Source of the DNA: a virus
Virus record (IMG/VR): IMGVR_UViG_3300043777_000086
Span: 42,153-106,152 of that record
DNA: 64,000 bases
Reading direction: 5' to 3' (one strand)
Below the pieces are notes generated by a model that worked only from the letters and a program-made list of their open reading frames with translations, was not told the origin of the DNA and made no database searches. Of the stretch, positions 49,896 to 57,428 are shown one piece after another. Each line of letters begins with the position of its first letter. Position 1 is the stretch's first letter. The translations under genes were made by a program, and so were the position numbers.

Positions 49896-50749
49896 TATCC
49901 CGGCCTCGACAAACTCATGTCGTCGTCGTCAATGAAGGTTATTGATGCCCCGCCGCCCTTAGGTTTGTTCTGGGTGTTGCTTCGAATCAGACGGTGCTGG
50001 TCCATTAATCCCGGACCCGCCGGCGCGCGACCCTCGATATACTTCGGCCTCTGCCGGTAAAGCTCTACCGCTTGGGCCTTGATCCGGCCGAGTAGTTCGG
50101 GAACATCCGGGAATCCATCCTGGAAATCGGCCACTCTAATCGGCACTCCCGCCTCCAGATCCGACCCCACACTAGGGTGTTTATACACGACCTTGATCGT
50201 GGACTCCTTTTCGTAATTGCGCCCATCCCCGGTCATCGGGAAGATCTTCACCTGAAGCTCTAGTTCGATCTCGTGATCCACGTCACGCGGTACGATACGG
50301 ATCGTGCGTGGAAAGGAATGGTTGGCCCACTTCGCAAGATCCTCCATCCCGACGCGCAGCTTACCTCCTACGTAGAGGCTTTTCACTCGTAGGCCGTTAG
50401 GTTGTTTCTTGGGTGCGTTGATCTCCCTGACTAGCGCCGCTTCGTCGGCGATCACTACGGACTTGGGGTCTGGAGAAAGGTCCGGGTCCCTTGCTGGAGG
50501 AGACAAAGTCGGATCCATTTGCGTAGACAGGGTATCGAGCACAGCTCTTGGGTTGGGTGGAAGCACCACCTCCTCGGGCTCCATCTCTACGACTTGCGTG
50601 GATTTTCCATTTACCTGCGGGGTGAGTGACCGCTCCAGTTCCATGGCCATTTCGATCGCATCCGCGATGCACGGAGCTGGAGGAAGGCTTCTAGCCTGCG
50701 CCCTCTTCAGCCCCATCGTGATGGCGCTCTCAAGCGTTGTGCGGTTCAT
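49895..50749 (-). CDS. Hypothetical protein upstream of terminase, 284 aa
   Basis: No recognised family. An N-terminal helical segment (LESAITMGLKRAQARSLPP), an acidic/Pro linker, a basic beta domain (RVKSLYVGGKLRVGMEDLAK, RIVPRDVDHEIELELQVKIF) and a Gly/Asp-rich tail (GGGASITFIDDDDMSLSRPG). TAATG overlaps join it to both neighbours. It may be a packaging accessory or a DNA-binding protein. Confidence 0.7.
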   Translation of the reverse strand: MNRTTLESAITMGLKRAQARSLPPAPCIADAIEMAMELERSLTPQVNGKSTQVVEMEPEEVVLPPNPRAVLDTLSTQMDPTLSPPARDPDLSPDPKSVVIADEAALVREINAPKKQPNGLRVKSLYVGGKLRVGMEDLAKWANHSFPRTIRIVPRDVDHEIELELQVKIFPMTGDGRNYEKESTIKVVYKHPSVGSDLEAGVPIRVADFQDGFPDVPELLGRIKAQAVELYRQRPKYIEGRAPAGPGLMDQHRLIRSNTQNKPKGGGASITFIDDDDMSLSRPG

Positions 50750-51372
50750 TAGTTGGCCTCGATGTTGAACCCGTCGTAGTTGTCGTGTGCCTTATCGGCC
50801 CTGCTCATCCGAATCTGGATCTCGGCGTCGCGCCGCGAGGACCCCTCGGACATCAGATGCCTGATCTCGGTTTCCTCCTCGATCGTAAGGTCGGAACCCG
50901 GCGGTCGTCCGTTGGCTCCGAAGGCATTCTGCGTGTAGGACCGAACGGTAGTTTCGAGTTCGATCAACGCAGAAGTCTGGGCCTTAGCGGCCTTGATTAG
51001 CCCCGACCCCATTGCCTTTAGGAACTCCCCGTGGGCCGACAACGCCTCAATAGATTTACCCTGTGCCGCGTGGCGGGCGCCATCGGAATCGAACTGTGCG
51101 GATAGCGCCCTGGATTGAGAATCCAGGCTTTGTTTGAGTGTCTCGATATGCGAGGAGAGGACTTTCGTGCAGTCGGATATGCTATCCAGACATTTGATCT
51201 GTTCGGAGTTAGAAGTCCGAACTCGGACAAAATCGCGATGAAGTTTAGATAACTGCCCGTAGAGGAGCAATCCTATAACAAGGACCGCCGCGATGAGCAG
51301 AAACAGGAGGACGCCTATGATGGTTGCTTCGATCAACGATCTATTGTTGTTGACATTTAATCCCAAAGTCAA
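50749..51372 (-). CDS. Single-TM coiled-coil protein, 207 aa
   Basis: N-terminal transmembrane helix (residues 14-37, IEATIIGVLLFLLIAAVLVIG, abbreviated) then a long coiled coil with FVRVRTSNSEQ encoded by the dispersed palindrome at the membrane-proximal base. The C-terminal part (EEETEIRHLMSEGSSRRDAE) is helical and acidic. The start is uncertain: the open frame begins at a TTG and no ribosome site is clear. A membrane-anchored protein just before the terminase block is unusual. Confidence 0.62.
   Translation of the reverse strand: MTLGLNVNNNRSLIEATIIGVLLFLLIAAVLVIGLLLYGQLSKLHRDFVRVRTSNSEQIKCLDSISDCTKVLSSHIETLKQSLDSQSRALSAQFDSDGARHAAQGKSIEALSAHGEFLKAMGSGLIKAAKAQTSALIELETTVRSYTQNAFGANGRPPGSDLTIEEETEIRHLMSEGSSRRDAEIQIRMSRADKAHDNYDGFNIEAN
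51216..51227. repeat. Dispersed palindrome, exact copy 6
   Basis: TCCGAACTCGGA followed by CAAAAT, in the membrane-proximal coding region of the coiled-coil gene, in the FVRVR frame. Confidence 0.65.
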
Positions 51373-51379
51373 GTAGCCT
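51350..51379 (+). promoter_or_regulatory. Promoter of small DNA-binding gene, leaderless
   Basis: TTGACA (51350-51355), 18 bases, TAGCCT (51374-51379), then 7 bases to the ATG. No ribosome site between, so a leaderless message is likely. It overlaps the start region of the divergent membrane gene. Confidence 0.5.
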
Positions 51380-51386
51380 GAACGAC

Positions 51387-51602
51387 ATGGATCAGATAGT
51401 CTCCGTGCCTGAAGTGCGGAAGCGTGGCCAGCCGAGGATCCCTGAAGAGAAAAAGAGGGTCCCTCTTCATGTGCGGGTCATGCCCTCAACGCGTGAGTTC
51501 CTTAAACGCGCGGGGGCTAAGAACAACGGGCGGGCGGTTGATATGGTGGTGTCGGCTTACCGGAGACTAGCGGCTAAGATGAAGGCGCTGGAGAAGAACT
51601 GA
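51387..51602 (+). CDS. Small basic DNA-binding protein, RHH-like, 71 aa
   Basis: KKRVPLHVRVMPSTREFLKR followed by RAVDMVVSAYRRLAAKMKAL has the strand-helix-helix spacing of ribbon-helix-helix regulators, with a conserved-looking RVMPSTREFL segment as in plasmid and phage repressors. Basic throughout. It stands alone against its neighbours in the minus-strand block and directly after its own promoter, consistent with a regulator. Confidence 0.62.
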   Translation: MDQIVSVPEVRKRGQPRIPEEKKRVPLHVRVMPSTREFLKRAGAKNNGRAVDMVVSAYRRLAAKMKALEKN

Positions 51603-51605
51603 ATA

Positions 51606-51707
51606 GTGCATACCCCAAGCGATGTACGGAAATTCAGAATCATAATATGGGTATTCCTCGGTGGAGTAGCTCTACTGCTGATATGGATATTCGGAAAGAC
51701 CTCCTAA
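51606..51707 (+). CDS. 33-residue single-TM peptide
   Basis: GTG start 3 bases after the DNA-binding gene, giving MHTPSDVRKFR and then a transmembrane helix (IIIWVFLGGVALLLIWIFG) and GKTS. The GGAG site is 13 bases away, long but usable. The hydrophobic run is too consistent to be chance. Probably expressed from the same promoter; role unknown. Confidence 0.5.
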   Translation: MHTPSDVRKFRIIIWVFLGGVALLLIWIFGKTS

Positions 51708-51710
51708 TTT

Positions 51711-52283
51711 TCACACCTTACTTAGCTCCCCCTCCGCCCCAATCTCCGCTCTTAACTTCTGCTCCGCGATCTTCTGCCGGCCGCGTTCGGTGAGCACAAA
51801 CCGTCCGTACTCCGCGAGTGTCTTGAACCCCTTCGATAACCTGAAGAATATCGCCGCCCGGTCCAACTCCATCGCGGTCCCGAATTCCCCCTGCTGCAAG
51901 TCCGAGTTCAGAAACCTGTCAGCGAGCTTCAGGTTTGCCATCCTCTGGTTCTCTCTCCCGGCCGTCAACTTCACCATGTTAGTGGGTATACCTAGATAGC
52001 GGTAGAGTCTGGCATCGACCAGCAGCTTCATCACGGACGGAGTGAAACGCTTCTCGTTGATGAGGTCCGGTATCTTGTGGCGCTTAACCTCCGGGCTCAC
52101 GTTGACCTTGGCGGTCGGATCTAGGCTCCTTGCGCAGTGCGGGCACTTCTTGGAATTCTTGTGCTTGCGCCATTCGTGACCGCAGTGCGGGCATATCGAG
52201 GGCTTCTTCAGTTTGCTGGCTGGGTTGCGTGTCTGCTTCAGGCGTCCCAATACAACAACTCCGGTATTTTTATGTTTGGCCAA
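51711..52283 (-). CDS. Zinc-ribbon protein with winged-helix-like end, 190 aa
   Basis: Residues 31-49 form a clear ribbon: CPHCGHEWRKHKNSKKCPHC. The body is basic and helical, with RLYRYLGIPTNMVKLTAGRE and a C-terminal ELDRAAIFFRLSKGFKTLAEYGRFVLTERG-type stretch (abbreviated) compatible with a winged helix. It lies directly after the ParB-like gene and may be a DNA-binding partner of it. No family name. Confidence 0.7.
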   Translation of the reverse strand: MAKHKNTGVVVLGRLKQTRNPASKLKKPSICPHCGHEWRKHKNSKKCPHCARSLDPTAKVNVSPEVKRHKIPDLINEKRFTPSVMKLLVDARLYRYLGIPTNMVKLTAGRENQRMANLKLADRFLNSDLQQGEFGTAMELDRAAIFFRLSKGFKTLAEYGRFVLTERGRQKIAEQKLRAEIGAEGELSKV

Positions 52284-52284
52284 G

Positions 52285-53055
52285 TTACTCCTCCTTGGCC
52301 TTGATCCGGATCTCTAGAATCCGTTCCTTGTCGGACTCGACCATATCGATCGAGATGTACTCGAAATCCTTGCCGACCTTCTTGCCGATCACGCGCACCT
52401 TGGCGTTCTTTCGCGGAAGCAGCATCGCCACATGCCTAGCGTTAGAGAATATCGCTGCGATCTCCGGCCAACTGATCTTCCCTGACTGAACCCATTCCTT
52501 GAGTGTGCGGACTCGCTCCCCGACCGGATCGCTATCCTCGACGACTTCCTCGTCCACTGACGGTGGGGACGGGGGTTTCCGTTTGTGCTTCTTGACCTCG
52601 ACATCTTTCTCCTCGCCCTTGCGGACCTCGGCCACAAGACCAGGGCTGACACCGCACAGCGTTGCCAGCGCGCGATCGCTGCGGCGCCGGAGGGTCTTGT
52701 CGGCTAGCGCTCTCTCTACTGCGTTGCGCTTATCGGCCGGGGTGAGCCTGAGTCCATGCTGGCAGTTTCGTTCTAGGCTCATCTCAAGAGCCTTCGTCAG
52801 GGCCTCTTCTGGCTCACACTCGTGGATCTCTCCCTCGATCGATTTAATGCTGCGCTGCTGCGCGGCGAGGAACCGGTGCGCCCCATCCGCCAAAATCAGC
52901 CGGTCGTCGCCATCACGGAAGAGGTCGATCGCAGAGAACTTGACGCCCTCCTTCATGGCCGCGGCGTATTCATCAATCACTTTCGATGAGATCTTCAGGC
53001 GAATCTGGATCTCCGGCAACATCACGATGTCTTTCAATGCGATCTGTTCGGGCAC
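52285..53055 (-). CDS. ParB/sulfiredoxin-fold protein, 256 aa
   Basis: The N-terminal half has a ParB-like core: SSKVIDEYAAAMKEGVKFS, FRDGDDRLILADGAHRFLA with the DGxHR motif (52-62), and SIEGEIHECEPEEALTKALE. A helix-turn-helix (ALATLCGVSPGLVAEVRKGE) follows, then an acidic linker and a C-terminal beta domain. Phage proteins of this fold include DNA-binding regulators and nucleases; which it is cannot be decided here. It lies between a zinc-ribbon gene and the HerA-like gene. Confidence 0.8.
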   Translation of the reverse strand: MPEQIALKDIVMLPEIQIRLKISSKVIDEYAAAMKEGVKFSAIDLFRDGDDRLILADGAHRFLAAQQRSIKSIEGEIHECEPEEALTKALEMSLERNCQHGLRLTPADKRNAVERALADKTLRRRSDRALATLCGVSPGLVAEVRKGEEKDVEVKKHKRKPPSPPSVDEEVVEDSDPVGERVRTLKEWVQSGKISWPEIAAIFSNARHVAMLLPRKNAKVRVIGKKVGKDFEYISIDMVESDKERILEIRIKAKEE

Positions 53056-53065
53056 TTAGTCTCCT

Positions 53066-54832
53066 TTACTTTTTAAGGAACAACAGCGCGGAAGCTCTAG
53101 CGGTAGAGGTATCGGGGTACTCTACAAACCCAAGCGTACGCAGACGGCCTATAGCGTTCTTGAACCCCTTGCTGAGCACGTTAGAATATCCCGCGAGTTC
53201 ACCCAGGCGCACGCGGTTGATCGAGTGCGGGTAGGCTGAGATCAATTCCCTGATGATCTTCTCGTGCGCCCCTCCGAGCATGCTCATGATCCGTTCTTGG
53301 TGTTCTCGTTCGGATCCGGGAACATCGGGATAGTGAGCCGCGGAGCGTCCGGACTCGGTTAGTGTGACCGTGTCCGAGTCCGGATAATCAATCAAACCAG
53401 CCGAGCGAAGGGATCCAGACGCATTCTTAAATCCCTTACTTAGTAGGTTTGTGTACCCGGCTCTGAACCCCACCTGCACACGAGGAGCGCGATCCACTCC
53501 CAGTACTTCGAGTTCAGCGATAGCGTCTAGGATGGACTGCTCCGTGGAGGATATTTTTTCGTTTCCGTTCCCGCTCGACAATGGGGTGCTTATCTTTTGG
53601 AATCCCCCTCCTCTGGATTCATACACGCCCTCTCTGGCGATATGGATCGCAGCGGGAGCGGAAGAAACCTCACGGACAATCTTATCTAGGTCGGGTATCG
53701 TAGGTAGCTCTATCTCGCAAAGCTCACGATGAAGAGACCCGCTCTTGGAGGACATCTCCCCTACGGTGACAATCACACGCTCCAGGATCTTGCGATAATC
53801 CACATGGAGCTTACCAACACTCTTTGCGAGTTCTTTCCTGATAGCTATGGCGCCGGCTTCGCGCGCCTTTTCGATTGCGGCCGGATCGGATTGTGGCTGG
53901 GCTTTATGGGCCTGCCTCAATTCCTGCTCCAGTCGCTGCACTTCCTTTTTTAGATCGGCTTCGGTTTGCGCCTTCTGCTCTACTTCCTGTGGTAGATCGG
54001 CCAGCTTGGCTAATATCGCCTTGACCTTTTCACGGGGTGGTGTCGGCGGAGCGCTTCGCTCTCCGGACTTGGGATGAGTCGTCTGAACTTCACCGACTTT
54101 GATCTTGATAACCGCATCGGAAATCGCTGGACCAAACGCGAAGAACTGTCCGTCCTTTAGTGTGCGTAGCTCGAACTCCCGCTCACGCGACCTGAACCCC
54201 AGCTCCCGGCAGGCTCTAGCATTGTCGATATCGAGCGCCGTCCTGCCGATCAATTTGTTATTGCAGTCGCATGCGCTCTTGTGGAGATGTGAGATTCTCT
54301 GGGCGGCAAGGACTCCGCAGAATCCCCGCTTACGTCCGCGCGTCATAATGTCGACCACAGCCGAAAGGCTCTCGGCTTCTCCGTACCCCTTCTCGGGTGC
54401 GAACATAGCGGCCTCATCGATCACCACTAGTACGGGATGCCAAAGGGACCGCGGAGCCGACATCATAGATTCAAGGAATAGCTTCACGAATCTAATCCGG
54501 TCATGAGCTTTTAATTCGTAGATTCCCACGATCGCGGAAGTTCCAAGCTCTAGGATCCTGCGGGCGAGCAATTCAGAACTACGAACATCCGCCGGGCAGT
54601 CTCCGCCCTGGCGTCCGGCAAGTACATAATCAAATTTTTCACGAAGGGTATAGAATTCATCTTCAGGGTCGATCACGATCTGTTGGACGTGCCCGTAAGT
54701 CTGTTCGAGGATCCTGCGGAGTGTGTAGCTCTTTCCGGCCCCGGAGTTGGCTTGCACCAGCAGACGGGTGGTTACTAGACGCTTCACGTCCATATTCACG
54801 TCGCGACCATGCTCGTCTAATCCAAGAATCAT
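53066..54832 (-). CDS. HerA/FtsK-type P-loop ATPase, 588 aa
   Basis: Walker A NSGAGKS (29-35) in LLVQANSGAGKSYTLRR, VVIDEAAMFAP (136-146) as Walker B, and MTRGRKRGFCGVLAAQRISH as the sensor/arginine-finger region. This is the DUF87/HerA pattern, a DNA-translocating or helicase-type hexamer. A coiled coil follows (QKAQTEADLKKEVQRLEQEL). Then come two homologous winged-helix repeats, each with AG[YV][TS]N[LV]LSKGFKNA[SI]G.LR and ending in [IV][DE]YPD, near residues 455-505 and 530-580. The gene overlaps the upstream stop (ATGA). No NurA nuclease is visible beside it. Confidence 0.85.
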   Translation of the reverse strand: MILGLDEHGRDVNMDVKRLVTTRLLVQANSGAGKSYTLRRILEQTYGHVQQIVIDPEDEFYTLREKFDYVLAGRQGGDCPADVRSSELLARRILELGTSAIVGIYELKAHDRIRFVKLFLESMMSAPRSLWHPVLVVIDEAAMFAPEKGYGEAESLSAVVDIMTRGRKRGFCGVLAAQRISHLHKSACDCNNKLIGRTALDIDNARACRELGFRSREREFELRTLKDGQFFAFGPAISDAVIKIKVGEVQTTHPKSGERSAPPTPPREKVKAILAKLADLPQEVEQKAQTEADLKKEVQRLEQELRQAHKAQPQSDPAAIEKAREAGAIAIRKELAKSVGKLHVDYRKILERVIVTVGEMSSKSGSLHRELCEIELPTIPDLDKIVREVSSAPAAIHIAREGVYESRGGGFQKISTPLSSGNGNEKISSTEQSILDAIAELEVLGVDRAPRVQVGFRAGYTNLLSKGFKNASGSLRSAGLIDYPDSDTVTLTESGRSAAHYPDVPGSEREHQERIMSMLGGAHEKIIRELISAYPHSINRVRLGELAGYSNVLSKGFKNAIGRLRTLGFVEYPDTSTARASALLFLKK

Positions 54833-55317
54833 TCCGCAATCGCCTTACGCACCAACGCATCCGAACCGGCAAGAGACCCGTGCGGTTTCGACAGGTAAAG
54901 CCTCAGGAGCTTCCCGCGCCGGTGCGATGTCCTCGGTCCGCACTTATCTTCGGTGGTGTGCTCCCACGGGAACTTGCCGCACGGGCACCGATTCGCTAGA
55001 GTTCCGTTTTCGAGCTTACGCCTGATCGAATCTAACTCCACTAAGATAGCCGCGTTCCTGTCTCCGACCCTGGCGGACGATCTAAGCGCCGCCTTGCGTG
55101 TCCGGTTGGCCTCTACAAACTGATCCCCGGTTTCGGGTTTTCCGAATACCAGCTTGACCTCCGCAACCGAATCCGGGTCGATCAGGGTCTTGTCGGCTTT
55201 GATGCAGACTAAGCAGGTAGCCTCCGACTCTACCTGCTCAGCCTCATCGCTGATCAGCCGTCCGCACGCGGTGATCAGTCCAGCTTCAATGTGGACCCTC
55301 GATCCAATCTTCAACAT
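54829..55317 (-). CDS. Zinc-binding hypothetical protein, 162 aa
   Basis: First gene after a near-perfect promoter and translationally coupled to the HerA-like gene. It contains CLVC (about 35-38) and CPCGKFPWEHTTEDKCG (about 110-126), a possible CCHC-type site, with an unstructured basic tail (RRGKLLRLYLSKPHG). It may load or regulate the ATPase. No known family. Confidence 0.72.
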   Translation of the reverse strand: MLKIGSRVHIEAGLITACGRLISDEAEQVESEATCLVCIKADKTLIDPDSVAEVKLVFGKPETGDQFVEANRTRKAALRSSARVGDRNAAILVELDSIRRKLENGTLANRCPCGKFPWEHTTEDKCGPRTSHRRGKLLRLYLSKPHGSLAGSDALVRKAIAE

Positions 55318-55331
55318 TTCTTGTCCACATC

Positions 55332-55360
55332 ATTATCGAGGGTGCGGGGAGGATTGTCAA
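55332..55360 (-). promoter_or_regulatory. Strong promoter of the HerA/ParB operon
   Basis: Minus strand: TTGACA (55355-55360), 17 bases, GATAAT (55332-55337). The ATG lies 14 bases after the -10. This is the best sigma70 match in the minus-strand block. Confidence 0.75.
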
Positions 55361-55366
55361 GTGATT

Positions 55367-55666
55367 TTAGAGGTACTCGAGCGCCTCTCTTCGCAGAGCC
55401 TCGATTCTCGGCTTCAGGAACTGCGCATCGGCCTTCGAGGTGATGTGCCCCCACTCCGGCCAATCGCACGCTTCACGAAAGAAGTGCTCAGCCACCGCCT
55501 GGGTTTGATTACTGAATAGAGCGAGCCCGGTGCGCTCGTGGCTTACCGTGAATTCTCCGGTTACCGGCCTGCCGTTCATGATCGCAGGATGCAGCATGAT
55601 CCCACCGTGGGCCTTTAGCGGTTCGATATGGACCCATTGGAATCCCTTGACGTGTACACGCGCCAA
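55367..55666 (-). CDS. Small hypothetical protein, 99 aa
   Basis: TTG start 2 bases after the preceding TAG, with GAGGG 7 bases upstream; the first ATG is far inside the frame. Soluble alpha/beta sequence (HPAIMNGRPVTGEFTVSHER, ALFSNQTQAVAEHFFREACD, PRIEALRREALEYL). Last gene of the small-gene operon before the HerA promoter. Unknown function. Confidence 0.65.
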   Translation of the reverse strand: MARVHVKGFQWVHIEPLKAHGGIMLHPAIMNGRPVTGEFTVSHERTGLALFSNQTQAVAEHFFREACDWPEWGHITSKADAQFLKPRIEALRREALEYL

Positions 55667-55668
55667 GC

Positions 55669-55923
55669 CTAGACCCTCGCCGGCAGGATGAACTCTTCGA
55701 GGACGACTGGCCCGATCTCCACGCGCTTAGTGTGCTGGGGGCACCCCTCGGTTCGGCACCAATATATCGGCCGGTAGACGGACTCCGCGGTGATCTTAGT
55801 GCGCAGTTTTTGGTTACCGTCCGTGTCTTCTCCCAAGACGTGTCCGCAGCACCCGCATCGGGGTGTGTTTGCCAGGTGAATCAGGAACTTAGGGGTGGTT
55901 TCGATCATCTTTTGTTTGTTCAT
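55669..55923 (-). CDS. Zinc-ribbon protein, 84 aa
   Basis: Two knuckles: CGCCGHVLGEDTDG (about 23-36) and CRTEGCPQH (about 56-64), enough for a four-Cys zinc ribbon. The segment between is beta-like (KLRTKITAESVYRPIYW). ATGA overlap with the upstream gene. It is like the small zinc ribbons that accompany phage DNA or RNA enzymes; exact role unknown. Confidence 0.72.
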   Translation of the reverse strand: MNKQKMIETTPKFLIHLANTPRCGCCGHVLGEDTDGNQKLRTKITAESVYRPIYWCRTEGCPQHTKRVEIGPVVLEEFILPARV

Positions 55924-56120
55924 TGCTTATCCTTATTAATACGATCCGGATCCGGAAGGGTATTGAATGTCCGGACCGCGGCGTGCCATCGCGCCCAGGC
56001 GGACTTGCGGATCATTCTTGCAGAGAACGAATCCGCCCCGCGGATCCTAGCTACGCTATCGGTAGCCGTTATAGATTCCCGCGCGGATCTGACCGCTAGG
56101 AGCGCCTCCTCGCGCGTCAT
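55920..56120 (-). CDS. Small basic helical protein, 66 aa
   Basis: ATG 56120 overlaps the upstream TGA (ATGA). MTREEALLAVRSARESITAT, then a basic helical stretch (SFSARMIRKSAWARWHAAVR). No recognised family. Inclusion depends on the junctions and coding-like composition. Confidence 0.62.
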   Translation of the reverse strand: MTREEALLAVRSARESITATDSVARIRGADSFSARMIRKSAWARWHAAVRTFNTLPDPDRINKDKQ

Positions 56121-56437
56121 TGTACCCACCCTTTTTCTAGCGCCGGATTCACGGTCACCTGTAAGTACGCTGAATCGGGATCGATCTTTCGCAATGTGAG
56201 AGTCACCAGCGGCACCCCGGACGCATGACGGATCGCCACGCAGGGCTTATTCAGATTGAGCACATCCACCAGCTTTCTTCCTTGAAGTTCCATCTCAAAC
56301 CGGGCTCCCTTCTCGAGGATCTCAATGAGCGTCAGGCTCGCGATCTGATCCCAGACTACCCGGCGCTCGGAGACTTTGAATCCCCAGAAGGTCTTGGGGT
56401 TAGGCGGAGGAACGTGGGCGATATCGATCGAGTTCAT
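56117..56437 (-). CDS. Small hypothetical protein, 106 aa
   Basis: ATG 56437 overlaps the preceding TGA. MNSIDIAHVPPPNPKTFWGF, then a helix (WDQIASLTLIEILEKGARFE) and a beta C-terminus with DSAYLQVTVNPALEKGWVQ. Soluble; no family. Part of the ATGA-linked operon. Confidence 0.65.
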   Translation of the reverse strand: MNSIDIAHVPPPNPKTFWGFKVSERRVVWDQIASLTLIEILEKGARFEMELQGRKLVDVLNLNKPCVAIRHASGVPLVTLTLRKIDPDSAYLQVTVNPALEKGWVQ

Positions 56438-56616
56438 CGCTTCACTGGGAGGTATCCCAACCTGGTCAGCATCACGATCTGGAGCGCTTTCGCAACCGCG
56501 TTGGCACCAGTCGCGTGAATCGGCTCGCGCGGATCTTCGAGCTTTGACTCGGCGAGCGCAGCCCACTCCCGGCTCATTTGCTCGCGGAGGCGCGACTCAA
56601 CACGTTCGATGGTCAT
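56434..56616 (-). CDS. Small hypothetical protein, 60 aa
   Basis: The start at ATG 56616 (MTIERVESRLREQMSREWAA) overlaps the upstream TGA. A helical peptide with LQIVMLTRLGYLPVKR at the end. The longer frame that begins upstream runs through the tandem duplication and lacks a comparable junction. No family. Confidence 0.6.
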   Translation of the reverse strand: MTIERVESRLREQMSREWAALAESKLEDPREPIHATGANAVAKALQIVMLTRLGYLPVKR

Positions 56617-56984
56617 CGGGGAATTCTCCCGTGGCTGGGAATTCTCCCGTGGCTCATCTCCCAGTATTTGATCGCGGCCGCTACCGTTGCTAGCCATCGG
56701 TCCTGATCTTGAGAACTAAGCTCGGACCATTTGCATGGAATTTGCACTCCGACCGAATCATGGTACGCCTTGTAGGCTTCCACGCAGGAGTCGTAGGGGA
56801 TCATTAGATTCGTGCGGGTGTCCTTCGGGAGGGAGGGGCTCGAGTGGTCGCAACTAAAGAACGATCGCGGCGCGGTCTTCCCTGTGTAATCTAATCCTGC
56901 GTGCATAGTGGTCGGTGTATAGATCGGAGCCCCGCAGGGACAGTAACCCACCACAGCCCAGCCTCCGATTTGGGTGTGTTTCAC
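56613..56984 (-). CDS. Hypothetical protein with Cys pair, 123 aa
   Basis: GTG 56984 overlaps the previous TGA, with GGAGG five bases upstream. Contains CPCG (about 15-18) and a later C with DHSS, with helical C-terminal half (WSELSSQDQDRWLATVAAAI). The last residues repeat SHGRIP twice because of an 18-base tandem duplication. Unknown function. Confidence 0.65.
   Translation of the reverse strand: MKHTQIGGWAVVGYCPCGAPIYTPTTMHAGLDYTGKTAPRSFFSCDHSSPSLPKDTRTNLMIPYDSCVEAYKAYHDSVGVQIPCKWSELSSQDQDRWLATVAAAIKYWEMSHGRIPSHGRIPR
56619..56654. repeat. 18-base tandem duplication
   Basis: GGGAATTCTCCCGTGGCT occurs twice in direct succession at the 3' end of the 123-residue gene. The period is a multiple of three, so the frame is kept (SHGRIP twice). 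Confidence 0.9.
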
Positions 56985-57142
56985 GCCGGCCTCCATGCGA
57001 TCGCAAGCAGAGCGAAGATAGCGGCGAGCCACAACACCCGATCGGCGCGTTCGGATGACACGCCGTCCTGGCTAGCCCAGAATGTGAGTACGATCGCCAA
57101 GGCTGAACACGCCACGCAGATCACAATCTTCGCGTCGTTCAT
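56981..57142 (-). CDS. Two-TM peptide, 53 aa
   Basis: ATG 57142 follows GAGGAGGT and overlaps the preceding stop. Two hydrophobic segments (IVICVACSALAIVLTFWAS and VLWLAAIFALLAIAW) with a polar turn between. Small membrane peptides of this kind are common in phage early operons. Function unknown. Confidence 0.65.
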   Translation of the reverse strand: MNDAKIVICVACSALAIVLTFWASQDGVSSERADRVLWLAAIFALLAIAWRPA

Positions 57143-57210
57143 CGGGACCTCCTCGCCATGCGGAGCATCAGGTGGGCGACCAGTAAGATCGCCAGGATTT
57201 TGGGGGTCAT
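57139..57210 (-). CDS. 23-residue hydrophobic micro-gene
   Basis: Reads MTPKILAILLVAHLMLRMAR plus RSR. ATG 57210 overlaps the upstream TGA and its own TGA overlaps the next ATG, so it continues the ATGA chain; the region before the next start also provides GAGGAGGT. It may be translated as a membrane peptide or serve as a bridge for coupling. Confidence 0.55.
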   Translation of the reverse strand: MTPKILAILLVAHLMLRMARRSR

Positions 57211-57428
57211 CTGGGTGCCTCGGTTTTAGACGCAAGCAACTCAAGGTTGTGTGCCTTGTGATTTCGCGCCCGCCGCGCGCATTCCCACTTCACTCGTATC
57301 CGATTATTTAAGATCGAGATTACCTCACCTACGCCCATATTTTCCCGGTAGCGCTTGTTGGCTTCGGATCCGATGTGCATAACGCGGTCACCGATTTTAA
57401 GTTGTGGGGTTAGTTGGTTGGGGGTCAT
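57207..57428 (-). CDS. Small basic beta protein (KOW/SH3-like?), 73 aa
   Basis: ATG 57428 overlaps the upstream TGA. KIGDRVMHIGSEANKRYREN and VGEVISILNNRIRVKWECAR resemble small SH3-barrel proteins with a conserved GxV..I...RI.VKW pattern. Similar to the 82-residue protein two genes upstream. May bind nucleic acid. No firm name. Confidence 0.65.
   Translation of the reverse strand: MTPNQLTPQLKIGDRVMHIGSEANKRYRENMGVGEVISILNNRIRVKWECARRARNHKAHNLELLASKTEAPR

Noticed and set aside
14972-55329. TTGTCCACA at 55321 and its complement at 14972 as DnaA boxes
   Set aside because: Two 9-base matches are close to the number expected by chance, and neither lies in a clustered array.
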